From NCBI GenBank assembly GCA_910586015.1, contig CAJUGJ010000004.1, positions 1 to 64,000 on the forward strand: DNA of 64,000 nucleotides, in the 5' to 3' direction. Source of the stretch: an uncultured Lachnospiraceae bacterium (GTDB taxonomy: Bacteria; Bacillota; Clostridia; Lachnospirales; Lachnospiraceae). This document shows positions 9,305 to 18,152 of this stretch, in pieces (the stretch's first letter is position 1; every line of letters starts with the position of its first letter). The translations under genes were made by a program, and so were the position numbers. Below the pieces are notes generated by a model. It searched no databases. It was given only the letters and a program-made list of their open reading frames with translations, and had not been told where the DNA came from.

Positions 9305-10498
9305 TCATACGGTTATAGGAAGTTTTACTTCAAATACCGTTCCATTAAAATCACTGCGGGCAGTCAGACTTCCACCATGAAGCTGAATAATATTTTTTGC
9401 AATAGTTAATCCTAAACCACTTCCGCCGGTTTCTGTACTTCTCGATGTTTCTATACGATAAAATTTTTCAAAAATATCATTTAGAGCATCTTCTGGAATC
9501 AATTCTCCAAAGTTTTTAATTGAAACAACTGCAAATTCTTCTACTCTTTTTACATAAATCATAATATTTTTTCCGTCTGCTCCATATTTAACTGCATTAC
9601 TGATTAAATTAGCAAATGCTCTTGCTAATAGTCCTCCGTCTGCTAAAAGAAGAAGTGATGTTTCTTTACATTCAAACTTACATTGCAGTTTATTTTCTTC
9701 AAAACTGGGGTAAAATTCCTCGTACATTTGTTCCATCATTTTAACAAGATCTAATTCTTGGCATACTGGCTTTACTTCTCCAAAATCTAATTTGGTATAC
9801 GTAAATAAATCCTCAATTAGTTTTTCTAAGCGTTTTGACTTATCATAGGCAATGTGAATATATTTGTTTCTTGTTTTCTCATCCATTGGCTTTTCTGCTA
9901 CTAAATTCAGATATCCAATAATAGAAGTTAATGGTGTTCTTAAATCATGTGCTACATTAGTAATTAAATCATTCTTAGCATTTTCCGACTTTCTTTCATT
10001 TTCAAATAGGGTATAAACTTCCTTTGCCATCTTATTCAAATTGACAGCGATGTCTGTCAGTTCATTATCATTTCGCACAACAACTCTTGTCTTAAAATCA
10101 CCAGCGGACATTTTAGCAATCCCCTCTGTAATCTCTTCTAGGTATGTGCTAAATCTTTTAGTAAAAATCAGAAAAAAAGTAATAAAAAGAGCAAGTCCCA
10201 ATATAATAGCAGCTCCCATAATTACAACTATGGTACCTGTTTTTAATACTGGCATATCCCTTCCTAAATCTCCTCTAAGAGAACTATACAGTTCCAAACT
10301 ATTAGAACTTTCACTGATTGCCTGTGTCGTTTTATACATTAAACTTCTTTCTTTATTTTTATTTAGCATATAAATAATAAAAGAACCAACTCCAAAAATT
10401 GCCCCCTCGGAAACTAGGGTACAAATCAGACTAAACAGACTGTAGAGAACAATTTCAAAGCGAAAGCTTTTTAAAATATTACGATGCTCACTTTTCAA
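9305..10498 (-). CDS. Sensor histidine kinase, VanS-like
   Basis: A 397-residue membrane kinase. Two membrane segments (about 16-45 and 88-113) enclose a short external loop of about 40 residues. A HAMP domain follows (about 114-167), then the dimerisation/phosphoacceptor helix with NVAHDLRTPL (H184), and a HATPase domain with the N box (NLISNAVKYG), G1 (FEKFYRIE) and G2 (GGSGLGLTIAKN) regions. The small sensor loop is like those of intramembrane-sensing kinases that monitor cell-envelope stress. It overlaps the response-regulator frame by 11 bases and should phosphorylate it. The ABC genes are immediately downstream, so they are probably the regulated output. Confidence 0.94.
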   Translation of the reverse strand: MKSEHRNILKSFRFEIVLYSLFSLICTLVSEGAIFGVGSFIIYMLNKNKERSLMYKTTQAISESSNSLELYSSLRGDLGRDMPVLKTGTIVVIMGAAIILGLALFITFFLIFTKRFSTYLEEITEGIAKMSAGDFKTRVVVRNDNELTDIAVNLNKMAKEVYTLFENERKSENAKNDLITNVAHDLRTPLTSIIGYLNLVAEKPMDEKTRNKYIHIAYDKSKRLEKLIEDLFTYTKLDFGEVKPVCQELDLVKMMEQMYEEFYPSFEENKLQCKFECKETSLLLLADGGLLARAFANLISNAVKYGADGKNIMIYVKRVEEFAVVSIKNFGELIPEDALNDIFEKFYRIETSRSTETGGSGLGLTIAKNIIQLHGGSLTARSDFNGTVFEVKLPITV

Positions 10499-11195
10499 TT
10501 TTATAACCTACCCCCCAAACGGTCTTGATAATTTCAGCATTTTTTGGATCAGCTTCAATCTTTTCACGAATTCTTCGGATATGCACCATCACTGTATTAT
10601 TCGCCTCATACATCTTTTCGTTCCAAACACGTTCAAAAATTTCATCTGTACTAAATACTCGCCCTGGATTTGAGGCTAAAAGATATAGAATTTCAAACTC
10701 GATTGGTGTGAGTCGAACTTCTTTGCCAAAAGAAGTAACTTGATGTGTTTCTTTATTGATTACCAGTTGTCTAACAATTACTTCGCTTTCTTCTGTAAAT
10801 TCTCCTGTAGCTTTTGGATTTAATTCCATATAGCGACGAAGCTGTGACTTTACACGTGCTGTCAATTCCAAAGGATTAAAGGGCTTACTTACATAATCAT
10901 CTGCCCCTCCGGTCAGACCTATAATTTTATCTAAATCTGTAGATTTAGCACTCAATAAAATAATCGGAATCGCACTCTTTTCCCTAATTTTACGACACAT
11001 TGTCAAACCGTCCATTCCGGGCATCATAATATCCAAAACTACTAATTTAATTTCCTCTTTTTCTAAAATTGCAAGACCATCTTTCGCACTATAAGCTTTA
11101 AATACCTCATAACCATCACCTACTAGATGAATTTCTACTAATTCTGCAATCTCTTTATCATCATCTACTACTAAGATTTTAACTGGCTTTGCCAA
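10488..11195 (-). CDS. OmpR/PhoB-family response regulator, VanR-like
   Basis: An N-terminal receiver domain has the acidic pair DDD (11-13), phosphoacceptor D55 in LVVLDIMMPG and K in YVSKPF. The C-terminal winged helix ends with NTVMVHIRRIREKI and VWGVGYKIE. It is the first gene of the five-gene operon and should bind DNA when phosphorylated by the adjacent kinase. I set the start at a TTG (11195): AAAGGAGG sits at the ideal distance from it and is too close to the GTG at 11204. A likely promoter with an extended -10 lies at 11238-11246. Confidence 0.94.
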   Translation of the reverse strand: MAKPVKILVVDDDKEIAELVEIHLVGDGYEVFKAYSAKDGLAILEKEEIKLVVLDIMMPGMDGLTMCRKIREKSAIPIILLSAKSTDLDKIIGLTGGADDYVSKPFNPLELTARVKSQLRRYMELNPKATGEFTEESEVIVRQLVINKETHQVTSFGKEVRLTPIEFEILYLLASNPGRVFSTDEIFERVWNEKMYEANNTVMVHIRRIREKIEADPKNAEIIKTVWGVGYKIEK

Positions 11196-11237
11196 TCCGT
11201 TCACCTCCTTTAATATAGGCTTATTTTCCTATAAAGC

Positions 11238-11246
11238 ATTATAACA
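11238..11246 (-). promoter_or_regulatory. Extended -10 promoter of the two-component/ABC operon
   Basis: Minus-strand TGTTATAAT, an extended -10 element, lies about 40 bases upstream of the regulator start. No good -35 is present, which suits a promoter that needs an activator, possibly the regulator itself. Confidence 0.5.
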
Positions 11247-11287
11247 AATAAATTGATACATTTCTTTACTTTTTCCTTACAAAATAT

Positions 11288-11316
11288 AAAAAAGCAGCTT
11301 TACAACTGCTTTTTTT
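11288..11316 (-). terminator. Intrinsic terminator of the dnaG-rpoD-trmK-kinase transcript
   Basis: A hairpin of A6-GCAG paired with CTGC-T7, loop of eight bases, with a T run on the minus strand. The nearest upstream minus-strand gene ends at 11709, so a transcript ending here crosses rnpB in antisense. The stem-loop also contains the -35 of the rnpB promoter. Confidence 0.75.
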
Positions 11317-11327
11317 CATGATAAAAT
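11299..11327 (+). promoter_or_regulatory. rnpB promoter nested in a terminator
   Basis: TTTACA (11299-11304), 17-base spacer, TAAAAT (11322-11327) on the plus strand. The predicted start falls at about 11333, exactly where the first RNase P helix begins. Confidence 0.75.
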
Positions 11328-11332
11328 GAGCC

Positions 11333-11714
11333 GTATGGAGCAGCACAGATGACCGCATCGCATAAAGCGCTGAGGAAAGTCCGGGCTTTACAGGGCAGGG
11401 TGCCGGATAACGTCCGGTGGAGGCAACTCTAAGGATAGTGCAACAGAAAAGAAACCGCCATCTTATGATGGTAAGGGTGGAATGGCAGTGTAAGAGACTA
11501 CCGCCTTTCTGGTAACAGAAAGGGCTGTGTAAACCCCACCTAAAGCAAGACCAAATGTTCTGCCTTAGGGCAGAGGAAGGCGATACGGCTGCCCGTCGTG
11601 CCTTCAGGTAGGTCGCGTCTTCGTTTGGTAACAGGCGAAGAGAGTCATACGGTAACGTATGGTCAAGATAGATGGTCATCGAATACAGAACCCGGCTTAT
11701 AGTGCTGCTCATAC
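11333..11714 (+). ncRNA. rnpB: RNase P RNA
   Basis: This is the catalytic RNA of ribonuclease P, which trims the 5' leader from pre-tRNAs. The conserved core element GAGGAAAGTCCGGGC lies near the 5' end, AGTGCAACAGAAA follows the middle, and the 3' end carries ACAGAACCCGGCTTAT. The terminal helix P1 pairs GGAGCAGCAC at the 5' end with GTGCTGCTC at the 3' end, which sets both ends. The length of about 380 bases is normal. The 3' end overlaps the stop codon of the convergent kinase gene (11709-11711), and no terminator follows on the plus strand, so the end is probably made by processing or by stalling inside the kinase gene. An open frame antisense to it is a shadow. Confidence 0.97.
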
Positions 11715-13373
11715 CTTAAAACAACTTCCACCAACAAATTCTCTTAAAATTGAATTCTTTGGTATTTCTTCTGTACTTACTCCTAAAAAGTATTCTAAAA
11801 ACTTCAAAAGTCGTTTTGCTTCCTGATATTCCTTACAATCTTTCTCAACGCTAAATAATAATGGTTCTGCGTACTGTTTTAATACTGCTAATTCATAGAT
11901 CAAAGCAGAATTAAACATACAGTCACAGTCTTCTTGAAATGGAAAAATATTTTCTTCTTCTCCTCTTCGGACAGAAGACCACATTCCAATCGTATGTTTA
12001 GCAGATGCCCCTCTATTTCTTGCATCACGTACTAAACGACGGATAAGTCTTCCATCTGTTGTTGAAATTCTGTTATGCTCATCAATATTTAATTGTGTTA
12101 AAGCACTAATATAGATTTTAAATTTACTTTCTCTTGGAAGAGAATAAGAAAGTTTATCATTTAGTCCATGAATTCCTTCAATAACTAAAAGATCTTCTTC
12201 CTCTAACTGTTTAAAATTTCCTTTATATTCTCGTTTTCCTGTTTTAAAATTAAAGGTAGGTAATTCTATACATTGTCCATTCAATAAAGCTGTCATATCT
12301 TTATTAAATTGTTCTACATCTATTGCAAAAAGAGTTTCGAAATTATAGTTTCCATTCTCGTCCAACGGAGTATCTTCTCTATTGACAAAATAATCGTCTA
12401 CTGCTATAGGATGTGGTTTAAATCCAAGTGTACGAAGTTGGATAGAAAGCCGGTGCGAAAATGTAGTTTTTCCAGAAGAGGAAGGTCCTGCAATCATAAT
12501 AAATTTCTTTCCTCCTGCTGCTTTAATACGTTCTGCAATTTCTGCTATTTTCTTTTCCTGAAATGCCTCTTGTACTAAAATCAAATCTCCAATCATTCCC
12601 TTTGTAATCTGCTCATTCAAAGCTCCAACATTTTCAATTTCCATTGTCTTTCCCCATTGGTTCGATTCTCTCTGAACCAAAAACAGTTTTTCCCGTAAGA
12701 CAAGTTTTGATAGTTTTTTCGTGTCTTTTTTAGATGGCAGTATCAAAAAAAATCCGTCTTTATAGAGTTGTAAATCGAAAACAGACAAAATTCCAGTACT
12801 TGCAGGCATATATCCATAATAATAATCTTCAAATCCGTCAAGACGATAAATATTTGTTTTAGAAGTTCTACGATAGCGAAATAATTTTTCTTTGTCATAC
12901 ATTTTATATTGATGAAATAATTCTACTGCTTCCTGTGTATCAACCGTTCGCTTTTCAAATGGTAGATCTCTGTCTATCAATCGCTTCATTTCCTCTTTTA
13001 TTTTAGAAAGTAGGTTCTCATCTAAAAGAAGTTCTCCTTCTACTTCACAAAACAGAGAATCTCCAATCGAATATTCCACACAAATTCGACGAATCTGTGC
13101 CTGATCTATTACTCGATAAAATGCTCGCATTAAAACTAAAACAAGTCCGCGTACATAAGTTAAATAGCCATCACTTTCTGCTGTTGTGACAAACTCTAAA
13201 GTGCAATCTTTTGATTCTTGTTTTGTCAGTTCTCTTAATCTTCCATCCACATTTACTAAAACAATAGGATTTTCATATTCGCTTTGATATTCTTTTGCAA
13301 TTTCTAAATAGGTAACATTTTCTGGATATTTTTTTCTCACTCCCTGAATTGTTATTTTTCTATCACTCACCAC
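11709..13373 (-). CDS. Uridine kinase/phosphoribulokinase-family nucleoside kinase with TGS-like N-terminus
   Basis: A 554-residue protein. Residues 1 to about 60 look like a TGS/ubiquitin-like domain (ITIQGVRKKYPENVTYLEI), followed by a threonyl-tRNA-synthetase-like second domain. The kinase domain begins near residue 290 with a P-loop (MIAGPSSSGKTTFSHRL), then VDDYFVNREDTP, a uridine-kinase-like substrate loop, and LLVIEGIHGLND (Walker B). Such fusions are common in Clostridia and are annotated only as nucleoside kinases; the real substrate is not established. Start is GTG 13373 or GTG 13370, both behind AAAGGAG. It is the last gene of the dnaG operon; its stop overlaps the 3' end of rnpB. 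Confidence 0.85.
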   Translation of the reverse strand: MVSDRKITIQGVRKKYPENVTYLEIAKEYQSEYENPIVLVNVDGRLRELTKQESKDCTLEFVTTAESDGYLTYVRGLVLVLMRAFYRVIDQAQIRRICVEYSIGDSLFCEVEGELLLDENLLSKIKEEMKRLIDRDLPFEKRTVDTQEAVELFHQYKMYDKEKLFRYRRTSKTNIYRLDGFEDYYYGYMPASTGILSVFDLQLYKDGFFLILPSKKDTKKLSKLVLREKLFLVQRESNQWGKTMEIENVGALNEQITKGMIGDLILVQEAFQEKKIAEIAERIKAAGGKKFIMIAGPSSSGKTTFSHRLSIQLRTLGFKPHPIAVDDYFVNREDTPLDENGNYNFETLFAIDVEQFNKDMTALLNGQCIELPTFNFKTGKREYKGNFKQLEEEDLLVIEGIHGLNDKLSYSLPRESKFKIYISALTQLNIDEHNRISTTDGRLIRRLVRDARNRGASAKHTIGMWSSVRRGEEENIFPFQEDCDCMFNSALIYELAVLKQYAEPLLFSVEKDCKEYQEAKRLLKFLEYFLGVSTEEIPKNSILREFVGGSCFKV

Positions 13374-13388
13374 ATTAACTCCTTTATT

Positions 13389-14114
13389 TTATTTCTTATC
13401 AAACCAAACTAATGCCCTTTGAATATTGAAAAGTTCCTGTTCTAACTGCTGATATCTGTCTGTTGCCTTTTTTGTAGAAGAAAGCGACAATTCTTCTGAC
13501 AATCGTTTGATATATTCTTTTCTATGCAGTAGAAATTCTTTTAAGACCGAATGACGACAGGTAAGCAAATATTCTCCATATTCTTCAAAAATATCCCTAT
13601 CTATTATTTCTTTTTGTATAAGATCCTCTTTTTGGTCTTTCTTTCTTGCTTTTATAACAACATAGTATTTTCCGGCATCAATACACATATCTTCAAAAAG
13701 AATTTGGAAACCGGTATTATGTAAGTATGTTCTTACTTTACCTATCTCCGACTGTGGCTGTAAGATCAATTCCGTTGTTTCGTTTGTGCAAGAACTTCCT
13801 TCCGAAAGAATTTTTATCATCAGTGCTCCGCCCATTCCAGCCATTATAATACTATCTACCTCATTGGGCTTTATATGTTTTAGTCCATTTGACTGTCGAA
13901 GAGTAATCCTATCGGAAAGACCATAATTTTTAATATTTTCTTCTGCCCGTATTAGCGGTCCAGTATGAACATCTGAAGCAATACAAGATTTTGCAATTCC
14001 CCGTCTTATTAAATCAATGGAAAGGTACGCATGATCACATCCAACGTCTGCGATCTTGCTCCCCTTTGATACACAATCTGCAACCATTTTCATTCGTTTT
14101 GTAAGTTCTATCAT
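13389..14114 (-). CDS. trmK: tRNA (adenine(22)-N1)-methyltransferase TrmK
   Basis: TrmK transfers a methyl group from S-adenosylmethionine to N1 of A22 in tRNA. The 241-residue protein opens with MIELTKRMKMVADCV and has motif I VADVGCDHAYLS-like (ADVGCDHAYL, about 22-31) and the diagnostic IMAGMGG loop. The C-terminal ~70 residues form the usual helical coiled-coil extension. The gene starts just five bases after the rpoD stop without a strong ribosome site, so it is probably translated by coupling. TrmK next to rpoD is a standard Firmicutes arrangement. Confidence 0.95.
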   Translation of the reverse strand: MIELTKRMKMVADCVSKGSKIADVGCDHAYLSIDLIRRGIAKSCIASDVHTGPLIRAEENIKNYGLSDRITLRQSNGLKHIKPNEVDSIIMAGMGGALMIKILSEGSSCTNETTELILQPQSEIGKVRTYLHNTGFQILFEDMCIDAGKYYVVIKARKKDQKEDLIQKEIIDRDIFEEYGEYLLTCRHSVLKEFLLHRKEYIKRLSEELSLSSTKKATDRYQQLEQELFNIQRALVWFDKK

Positions 14115-14119
14115 ATCAT

Positions 14120-15241
14120 CTACTCATCCAAATAATCTCTTAATTTTCTACTTCTGCTTGGATGTCTTAATTTACGGAGTGCTTTTGCCTCAATTTGACG
14201 AATTCGTTCTCTTGTGACATTAAATTCACGCCCTACTTCTTCTAAGGTTCTAGCACGTCCATCATCTAATCCAAACCTAAGTCGTAATACTTTTTGTTCT
14301 CTATCTGTAAGCGTACTTAATACATCAACAAGCTGTTCTTTTAAAAGAGTAAATGCTGCTGCATCTGCTGGTATTGGCATATTGTCATCCTGAATAAAAT
14401 CTCCTAAATGGCTGTCCTCTTCTTCTCCAATCGGTGTTTCTAAAGAAACTGGTTCTTGGGAAATCTTTTGAATTTCTCGTACTCTGTCCACTGGAAGATT
14501 CATCTCTTTGGCAATCTCTTCTGGAAAAGGTTCTCTTCCTAACTCTTGTAATAATTGTCTTTGTACTCGAATTAATTTATTAATTGTTTCTACCATATGA
14601 ACTGGAATTCGAATAGTTCTTGCCTGATCTGCAATCGCTCTCGTAATTGCCTGTCGAATCCACCAAGTAGCATAGGTACTAAATTTATATCCTTTCCGAT
14701 AGTCAAACTTTTCTACTGCTTTTATTAATCCTAAATTTCCTTCCTGAATTAAATCTAAAAACTGCATTCCTCTACCTACATAGCGTTTTGCAATACTGAC
14801 AACCAATCGTAAGTTTGCTTCCGCAAGTCTTTTTTTTGCTTCTGTATCTCCTTGTTCCATCTTTTGGGCAAGTACAATTTCTTCTTCTGAAGAAAGCAAA
14901 GGCACTTTTCCGATTTCCTTTAAATACATTCGTACTGGATCTTCTAATCCAATTCCTTCTGGAATGGAAAGATCAATCTTTGACAGATCCTCACTCTCAT
15001 CTTCAATTAGAGCAAGTTCGTCGTCACTGACATCATCTACTTCATCTAATTCTGGAATACGAAGTACATCGACATTATTTGCCTCAAGAAATTCATAAAT
15101 ACGGTCAATTTTATCTGAATCCATTTCCATATCCGCAAAAAAGTCATTGATTTCATCATATTCCAATACATTTTTCTTTTTCTTTGCGAATATTAGTAAT
15201 TCTTTGAGCTTATCATGAAATTTTATCATGGTGTCGTCCAT
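14120..15241 (-). CDS. rpoD: RNA polymerase primary sigma factor RpoD (SigA)
   Basis: This housekeeping sigma factor directs RNA polymerase to -10/-35 promoters. The 373-residue protein carries region 1.2 ([17 protein letters not shown]), region 2 with [20 protein letters not shown] and the -10-binding [14 protein letters not shown], region 3, and region 4 with the helix-turn-helix [21 protein letters not shown], ending KLRDYLDE. The start is set at ATG 15241 with GAGGG nine bases upstream; the TTG three codons earlier touches the ribosome site. It follows dnaG by 57 bases, forming the conserved macromolecular-synthesis operon. Promoters throughout this window fit its TTGACA/TATAAT specificity. 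Confidence 0.97.
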   Translation of the reverse strand: MDDTMIKFHDKLKELLIFAKKKKNVLEYDEINDFFADMEMDSDKIDRIYEFLEANNVDVLRIPELDEVDDVSDDELALIEDESEDLSKIDLSIPEGIGLEDPVRMYLKEIGKVPLLSSEEEIVLAQKMEQGDTEAKKRLAEANLRLVVSIAKRYVGRGMQFLDLIQEGNLGLIKAVEKFDYRKGYKFSTYATWWIRQAITRAIADQARTIRIPVHMVETINKLIRVQRQLLQELGREPFPEEIAKEMNLPVDRVREIQKISQEPVSLETPIGEEEDSHLGDFIQDDNMPIPADAAAFTLLKEQLVDVLSTLTDREQKVLRLRFGLDDGRARTLEEVGREFNVTRERIRQIEAKALRKLRHPSRSRKLRDYLDE

Positions 15242-15298
15242 TCTAATCAACCCTCTTTCTCGTCCGAATCTTTAAAAAGTTTCTCTCTGTCATTAAGT

Positions 15299-17110
15299 TT
15301 ACCCTTCCTGAAAATAACTATGCAGTTTTTCCAGATCCTTCATTTCCTCTTTTTTTAGAGAAAATTGTTGTGTTAAATATTTTTGTGCACTCTTGGTATC
15401 TCCGGATTGTGCTGCTACTTCATATTTTTTTGCCAAACTATTTCCTTTAATCTTTAGTATCGTTTCTATCAATGCCTTTTTTTTGTCCTCTTTGTTTAAA
15501 TCGCCTCTGATCTCCATAGAAAATAGATGTTCAGCTGCTGTTTGTTCCTCTTTACTTTCAAAATGACTGATAATCTGAGCAGGTAAAACTTTTTTTTCTT
15601 TTTGATATTGTTCTAGTATCATTGTCATTACCTTTTGATATAATTCTCCAGTAAAATCAGAAATATCTAAAATTCCTAAAATTTTTTCTAAAACAGAAAT
15701 ATCATCACTAATCCAAGTAAATAAAAGTTTTTGTGACTGCTCAATTCCATCCTTTCCCTTGCTTTTAATAAATTTTGAATCCTCTTTTTGAATCCTTTCT
15801 GGGAATTTTTGTGAAACAGAAAGTTGCACTCCCATTCGATTTACTAAGCTTTTTAAATCATCATAGCGAATATGATATGTTCTTGCTACAGCTTCTATAT
15901 AATTATTACGTTCTAGTTCCTCATGAAATTGCAAAAGTAATTTTGCTGCTTCATTAAAGAATTTTGTCTTTTGTTCTGGATCCTTTAGATTATATCTTTG
16001 TTGTGTCACTTCTAATTCAAAGAAAAAGCTGTTCTTTGCCTGATCTAATCTTTTTTGATATTCCTCTGCCCCAAGCTTTTTTATAAACTCATCTGGATCT
16101 TTAAATGGACTTAGATTTACAACTTTTACAGAAAGTCCTGTCTCTTTTAAAATTGGAATTGCACGAAGAGTTGCTTTGACGCCCGCCTGATCACTGTCAT
16201 AAGTTAAAAGCACCTCTTTTACATAACGAGAAATGATCTTTGCTTGAAGAGATGTAAATGCTGTTCCAAGTGATGCTACAACATTTGTAAAGCCTGCTTG
16301 ATATAGAGATATCACATCCATATATCCTTCACAAATTAAAAAATAAGATTTTCTGGAAAGTCTTGCAAAGTTTAATCCATATAAATTTCTGCTTTTATCA
16401 AACAGTTTTGTTTCTGGAGAGTTTAAATATTTCGGTGTGCCTTCTCCCATAACACGCCCTCCAAAACCAATAACTTTGTTATTTAGATCCATAATAGGAA
16501 ACATTACTCTATTCCAAAATTTATCATATGCTCCCTTCGTTTCTTCTATTGAAATTAAACCCGATTCCCGAAGCAACTCATCTTCATATCCTAAGCCTTT
16601 TAAATATTGATAGAGATCTTTTGGATTTTTACTTGAGTATCCCAGTCCAAAGTGTATAATTGTTTTTTGAGTTAGACCCCGATTTTCTAAATACTTTCGT
16701 GCTGCTCCTCCTTGTTCTGCCTTTAATTGGTAGAAAAAATATTTTGCTGCTTGTTTTTGAACTTCTAAAAGCCTAGAACGAAGATCTGCTGCACGTTTTT
16801 CTTCTTTTGAAGCTTCAAGTTCTGGTAATCTTACTCCTACACGATCTGCAAGCAAGTTTAGAGCTTCTATAAAATTATAGTTTTCATACTCCATAACAAA
16901 AGTAAATACATTTCCGCCAACCCCACAACCAAAGCAGTGATACATCTGTTTTGCTCCGCTTACGGAAAAAGATGGGGTTTTCTCATTATGAAATGGACAA
17001 AGACCTAAATAACTCCCTCCTTTTTTCTGTAATTGTACATACGATCCAATTACTTCAACAATATCATTACGTACCCTGACTTCTTCCACAATTTCCTCTG
17101 GATAAAACAT
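15299..17110 (-). CDS. dnaG: DNA primase
   Basis: DnaG makes RNA primers for lagging-strand synthesis at the replication fork. The 603-residue protein has an N-terminal CHC2 zinc finger (CPFHNEKTPSFSV then YHCFGCGVGG), the RNA-polymerase core with TOPRIM acidic motif FLICEGYMDVI and DSDQAG, and a C-terminal helical region for helicase binding. Length matches Firmicutes primases. The start at 17110 follows GGGGG by five bases. It is the first gene of dnaG-rpoD-trmK-kinase, with a sigma-H-type promoter just upstream (17157-17183). Confidence 0.97.
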   Translation of the reverse strand: MFYPEEIVEEVRVRNDIVEVIGSYVQLQKKGGSYLGLCPFHNEKTPSFSVSGAKQMYHCFGCGVGGNVFTFVMEYENYNFIEALNLLADRVGVRLPELEASKEEKRAADLRSRLLEVQKQAAKYFFYQLKAEQGGAARKYLENRGLTQKTIIHFGLGYSSKNPKDLYQYLKGLGYEDELLRESGLISIEETKGAYDKFWNRVMFPIMDLNNKVIGFGGRVMGEGTPKYLNSPETKLFDKSRNLYGLNFARLSRKSYFLICEGYMDVISLYQAGFTNVVASLGTAFTSLQAKIISRYVKEVLLTYDSDQAGVKATLRAIPILKETGLSVKVVNLSPFKDPDEFIKKLGAEEYQKRLDQAKNSFFFELEVTQQRYNLKDPEQKTKFFNEAAKLLLQFHEELERNNYIEAVARTYHIRYDDLKSLVNRMGVQLSVSQKFPERIQKEDSKFIKSKGKDGIEQSQKLLFTWISDDISVLEKILGILDISDFTGELYQKVMTMILEQYQKEKKVLPAQIISHFESKEEQTAAEHLFSMEIRGDLNKEDKKKALIETILKIKGNSLAKKYEVAAQSGDTKSAQKYLTQQFSLKKEEMKDLEKLHSYFQEG

Positions 17111-17156
17111 ATCATCCCCCTGCCTTTCGCTTCGGTCAGATCCTTTCTATTTACAT

Positions 17157-17183
17157 ATTCTCTGTCATTTCCCGATTTCCTCT
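17157..17183 (-). promoter_or_regulatory. Sigma-H-type promoter of the dnaG-rpoD operon
   Basis: Minus-strand AGAGGAAAT (17175-17183), 11-base spacer, AGAGAAT (17157-17163). This matches the Bacillus sigma-H consensus RNAGGAWWW-N11/12-RNNGAAT at every position. In B. subtilis the equivalent operon is known to have a sigma-H promoter. It lies 47 bases before the dnaG start codon. Confidence 0.65.
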
Positions 17184-17212
17184 TTTTCTTTTTCAAAAAA
17201 TTCTGTATTCTT

Positions 17213-18124
17213 TTATTTAGTCTCTTCTTCAATCAAATATTGAGGTCTCTGTTTGACTTCATTATAGATCTTTGCAATATAAATTCCAATTATTCCAAGA
17301 CTTAACATCAAACTTCCACCAATCATTAATAAAAGAAGAATTACTGTAGTAAATCCCTCTGCTGCATTTCCTATCAAATATCGATATAGTGTTTGGATTC
17401 CTAATATAAATCCAAAAACAAGCAAAATAGCCCCAAGTACAGTGATAAGTTGTAATGGAAATGAAGTAAAAGATGTTACATTATTAATAGCATATCGAAT
17501 TAATTTCCAAGTAGACCATTTTGTTTCTCCAAATTTACGTTCTAAAACTTCATAGGAAACTTGAGTTGTTCGAAATCCAACCCAATATGTCAATGCCCGA
17601 AAAAAAGTATCCCTTTCTGGCATTGATATAATTACATCAACAACTTTCCTATCAAGCAATTTAAAATCGGAAGATGTATTCATATCAATCCCGACCGCTT
17701 TACTAATCCATCTGTAAAATATTCCTGCTGAGAATTTATGAAGAAAGGACTCCTTGCCACGGGAAGCTTTTACTCCTTCAATAATGTGATATCCCTGCTC
17801 CCAAAGTTGATACATTTTTATCAGACACTCTGGAGGATGTTGTAAATCGCAGTCTATTACAGCAACACAATCCCCTTTTGCTCCACGTAATCCAGCTAAA
17901 ATGGCAGCTTCTTTTCCAAAATTTCTGCTAAACTTAATTCCACGAATTCTTATATCTAAACTATGTTCTTGTTCAATCAAGGTATAAGTAGTATCCTTTG
18001 AACCATCATCAATAAACAATAATTCAAATGTAATTTCTGCCTGAGTTAAAATTGTTCGAATAACATTAACTGTATTTGAAATATTTTCCTTTTCATTATG
18101 AGCAGGTATTACTACTGACAACAT
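17213..18124 (-). CDS. GT2 glycosyltransferase, DPM1/GtrB type
   Basis: A 303-residue membrane-bound enzyme. The N-terminal GT-A domain has VVIPAHNEKENI, the nucleotide-binding FIDDGSKDTT and the DxD-like IDCDLQHPPE. Two C-terminal membrane helices (about 230-253 and 264-290) anchor it. Relatives such as GtrB transfer a sugar from a nucleotide donor to undecaprenyl or dolichyl phosphate at the inner face of the membrane. The gene follows the feo genes by 28 bases after AAAGGAGG and precedes dnaG; it may share the feo transcript, as no terminator is visible between them. The sugar is unknown. Confidence 0.9.
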   Translation of the reverse strand: MLSVVIPAHNEKENISNTVNVIRTILTQAEITFELLFIDDGSKDTTYTLIEQEHSLDIRIRGIKFSRNFGKEAAILAGLRGAKGDCVAVIDCDLQHPPECLIKMYQLWEQGYHIIEGVKASRGKESFLHKFSAGIFYRWISKAVGIDMNTSSDFKLLDRKVVDVIISMPERDTFFRALTYWVGFRTTQVSYEVLERKFGETKWSTWKLIRYAINNVTSFTSFPLQLITVLGAILLVFGFILGIQTLYRYLIGNAAEGFTTVILLLLMIGGSLMLSLGIIGIYIAKIYNEVKQRPQYLIEEETK

Positions 18125-18152
18125 GACACTTACCTCCTTTGTGTCAGGTTAA

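Noticed and set aside
11266-11712. 148-codon minus-strand frame
   Set aside because: It lies antisense over RNase P RNA, whose conserved elements explain the sequence.
17033-17305. Short frames on both strands between the glycosyltransferase and dnaG
   Set aside because: No ribosome sites; the region holds the sigma-H-type promoter.
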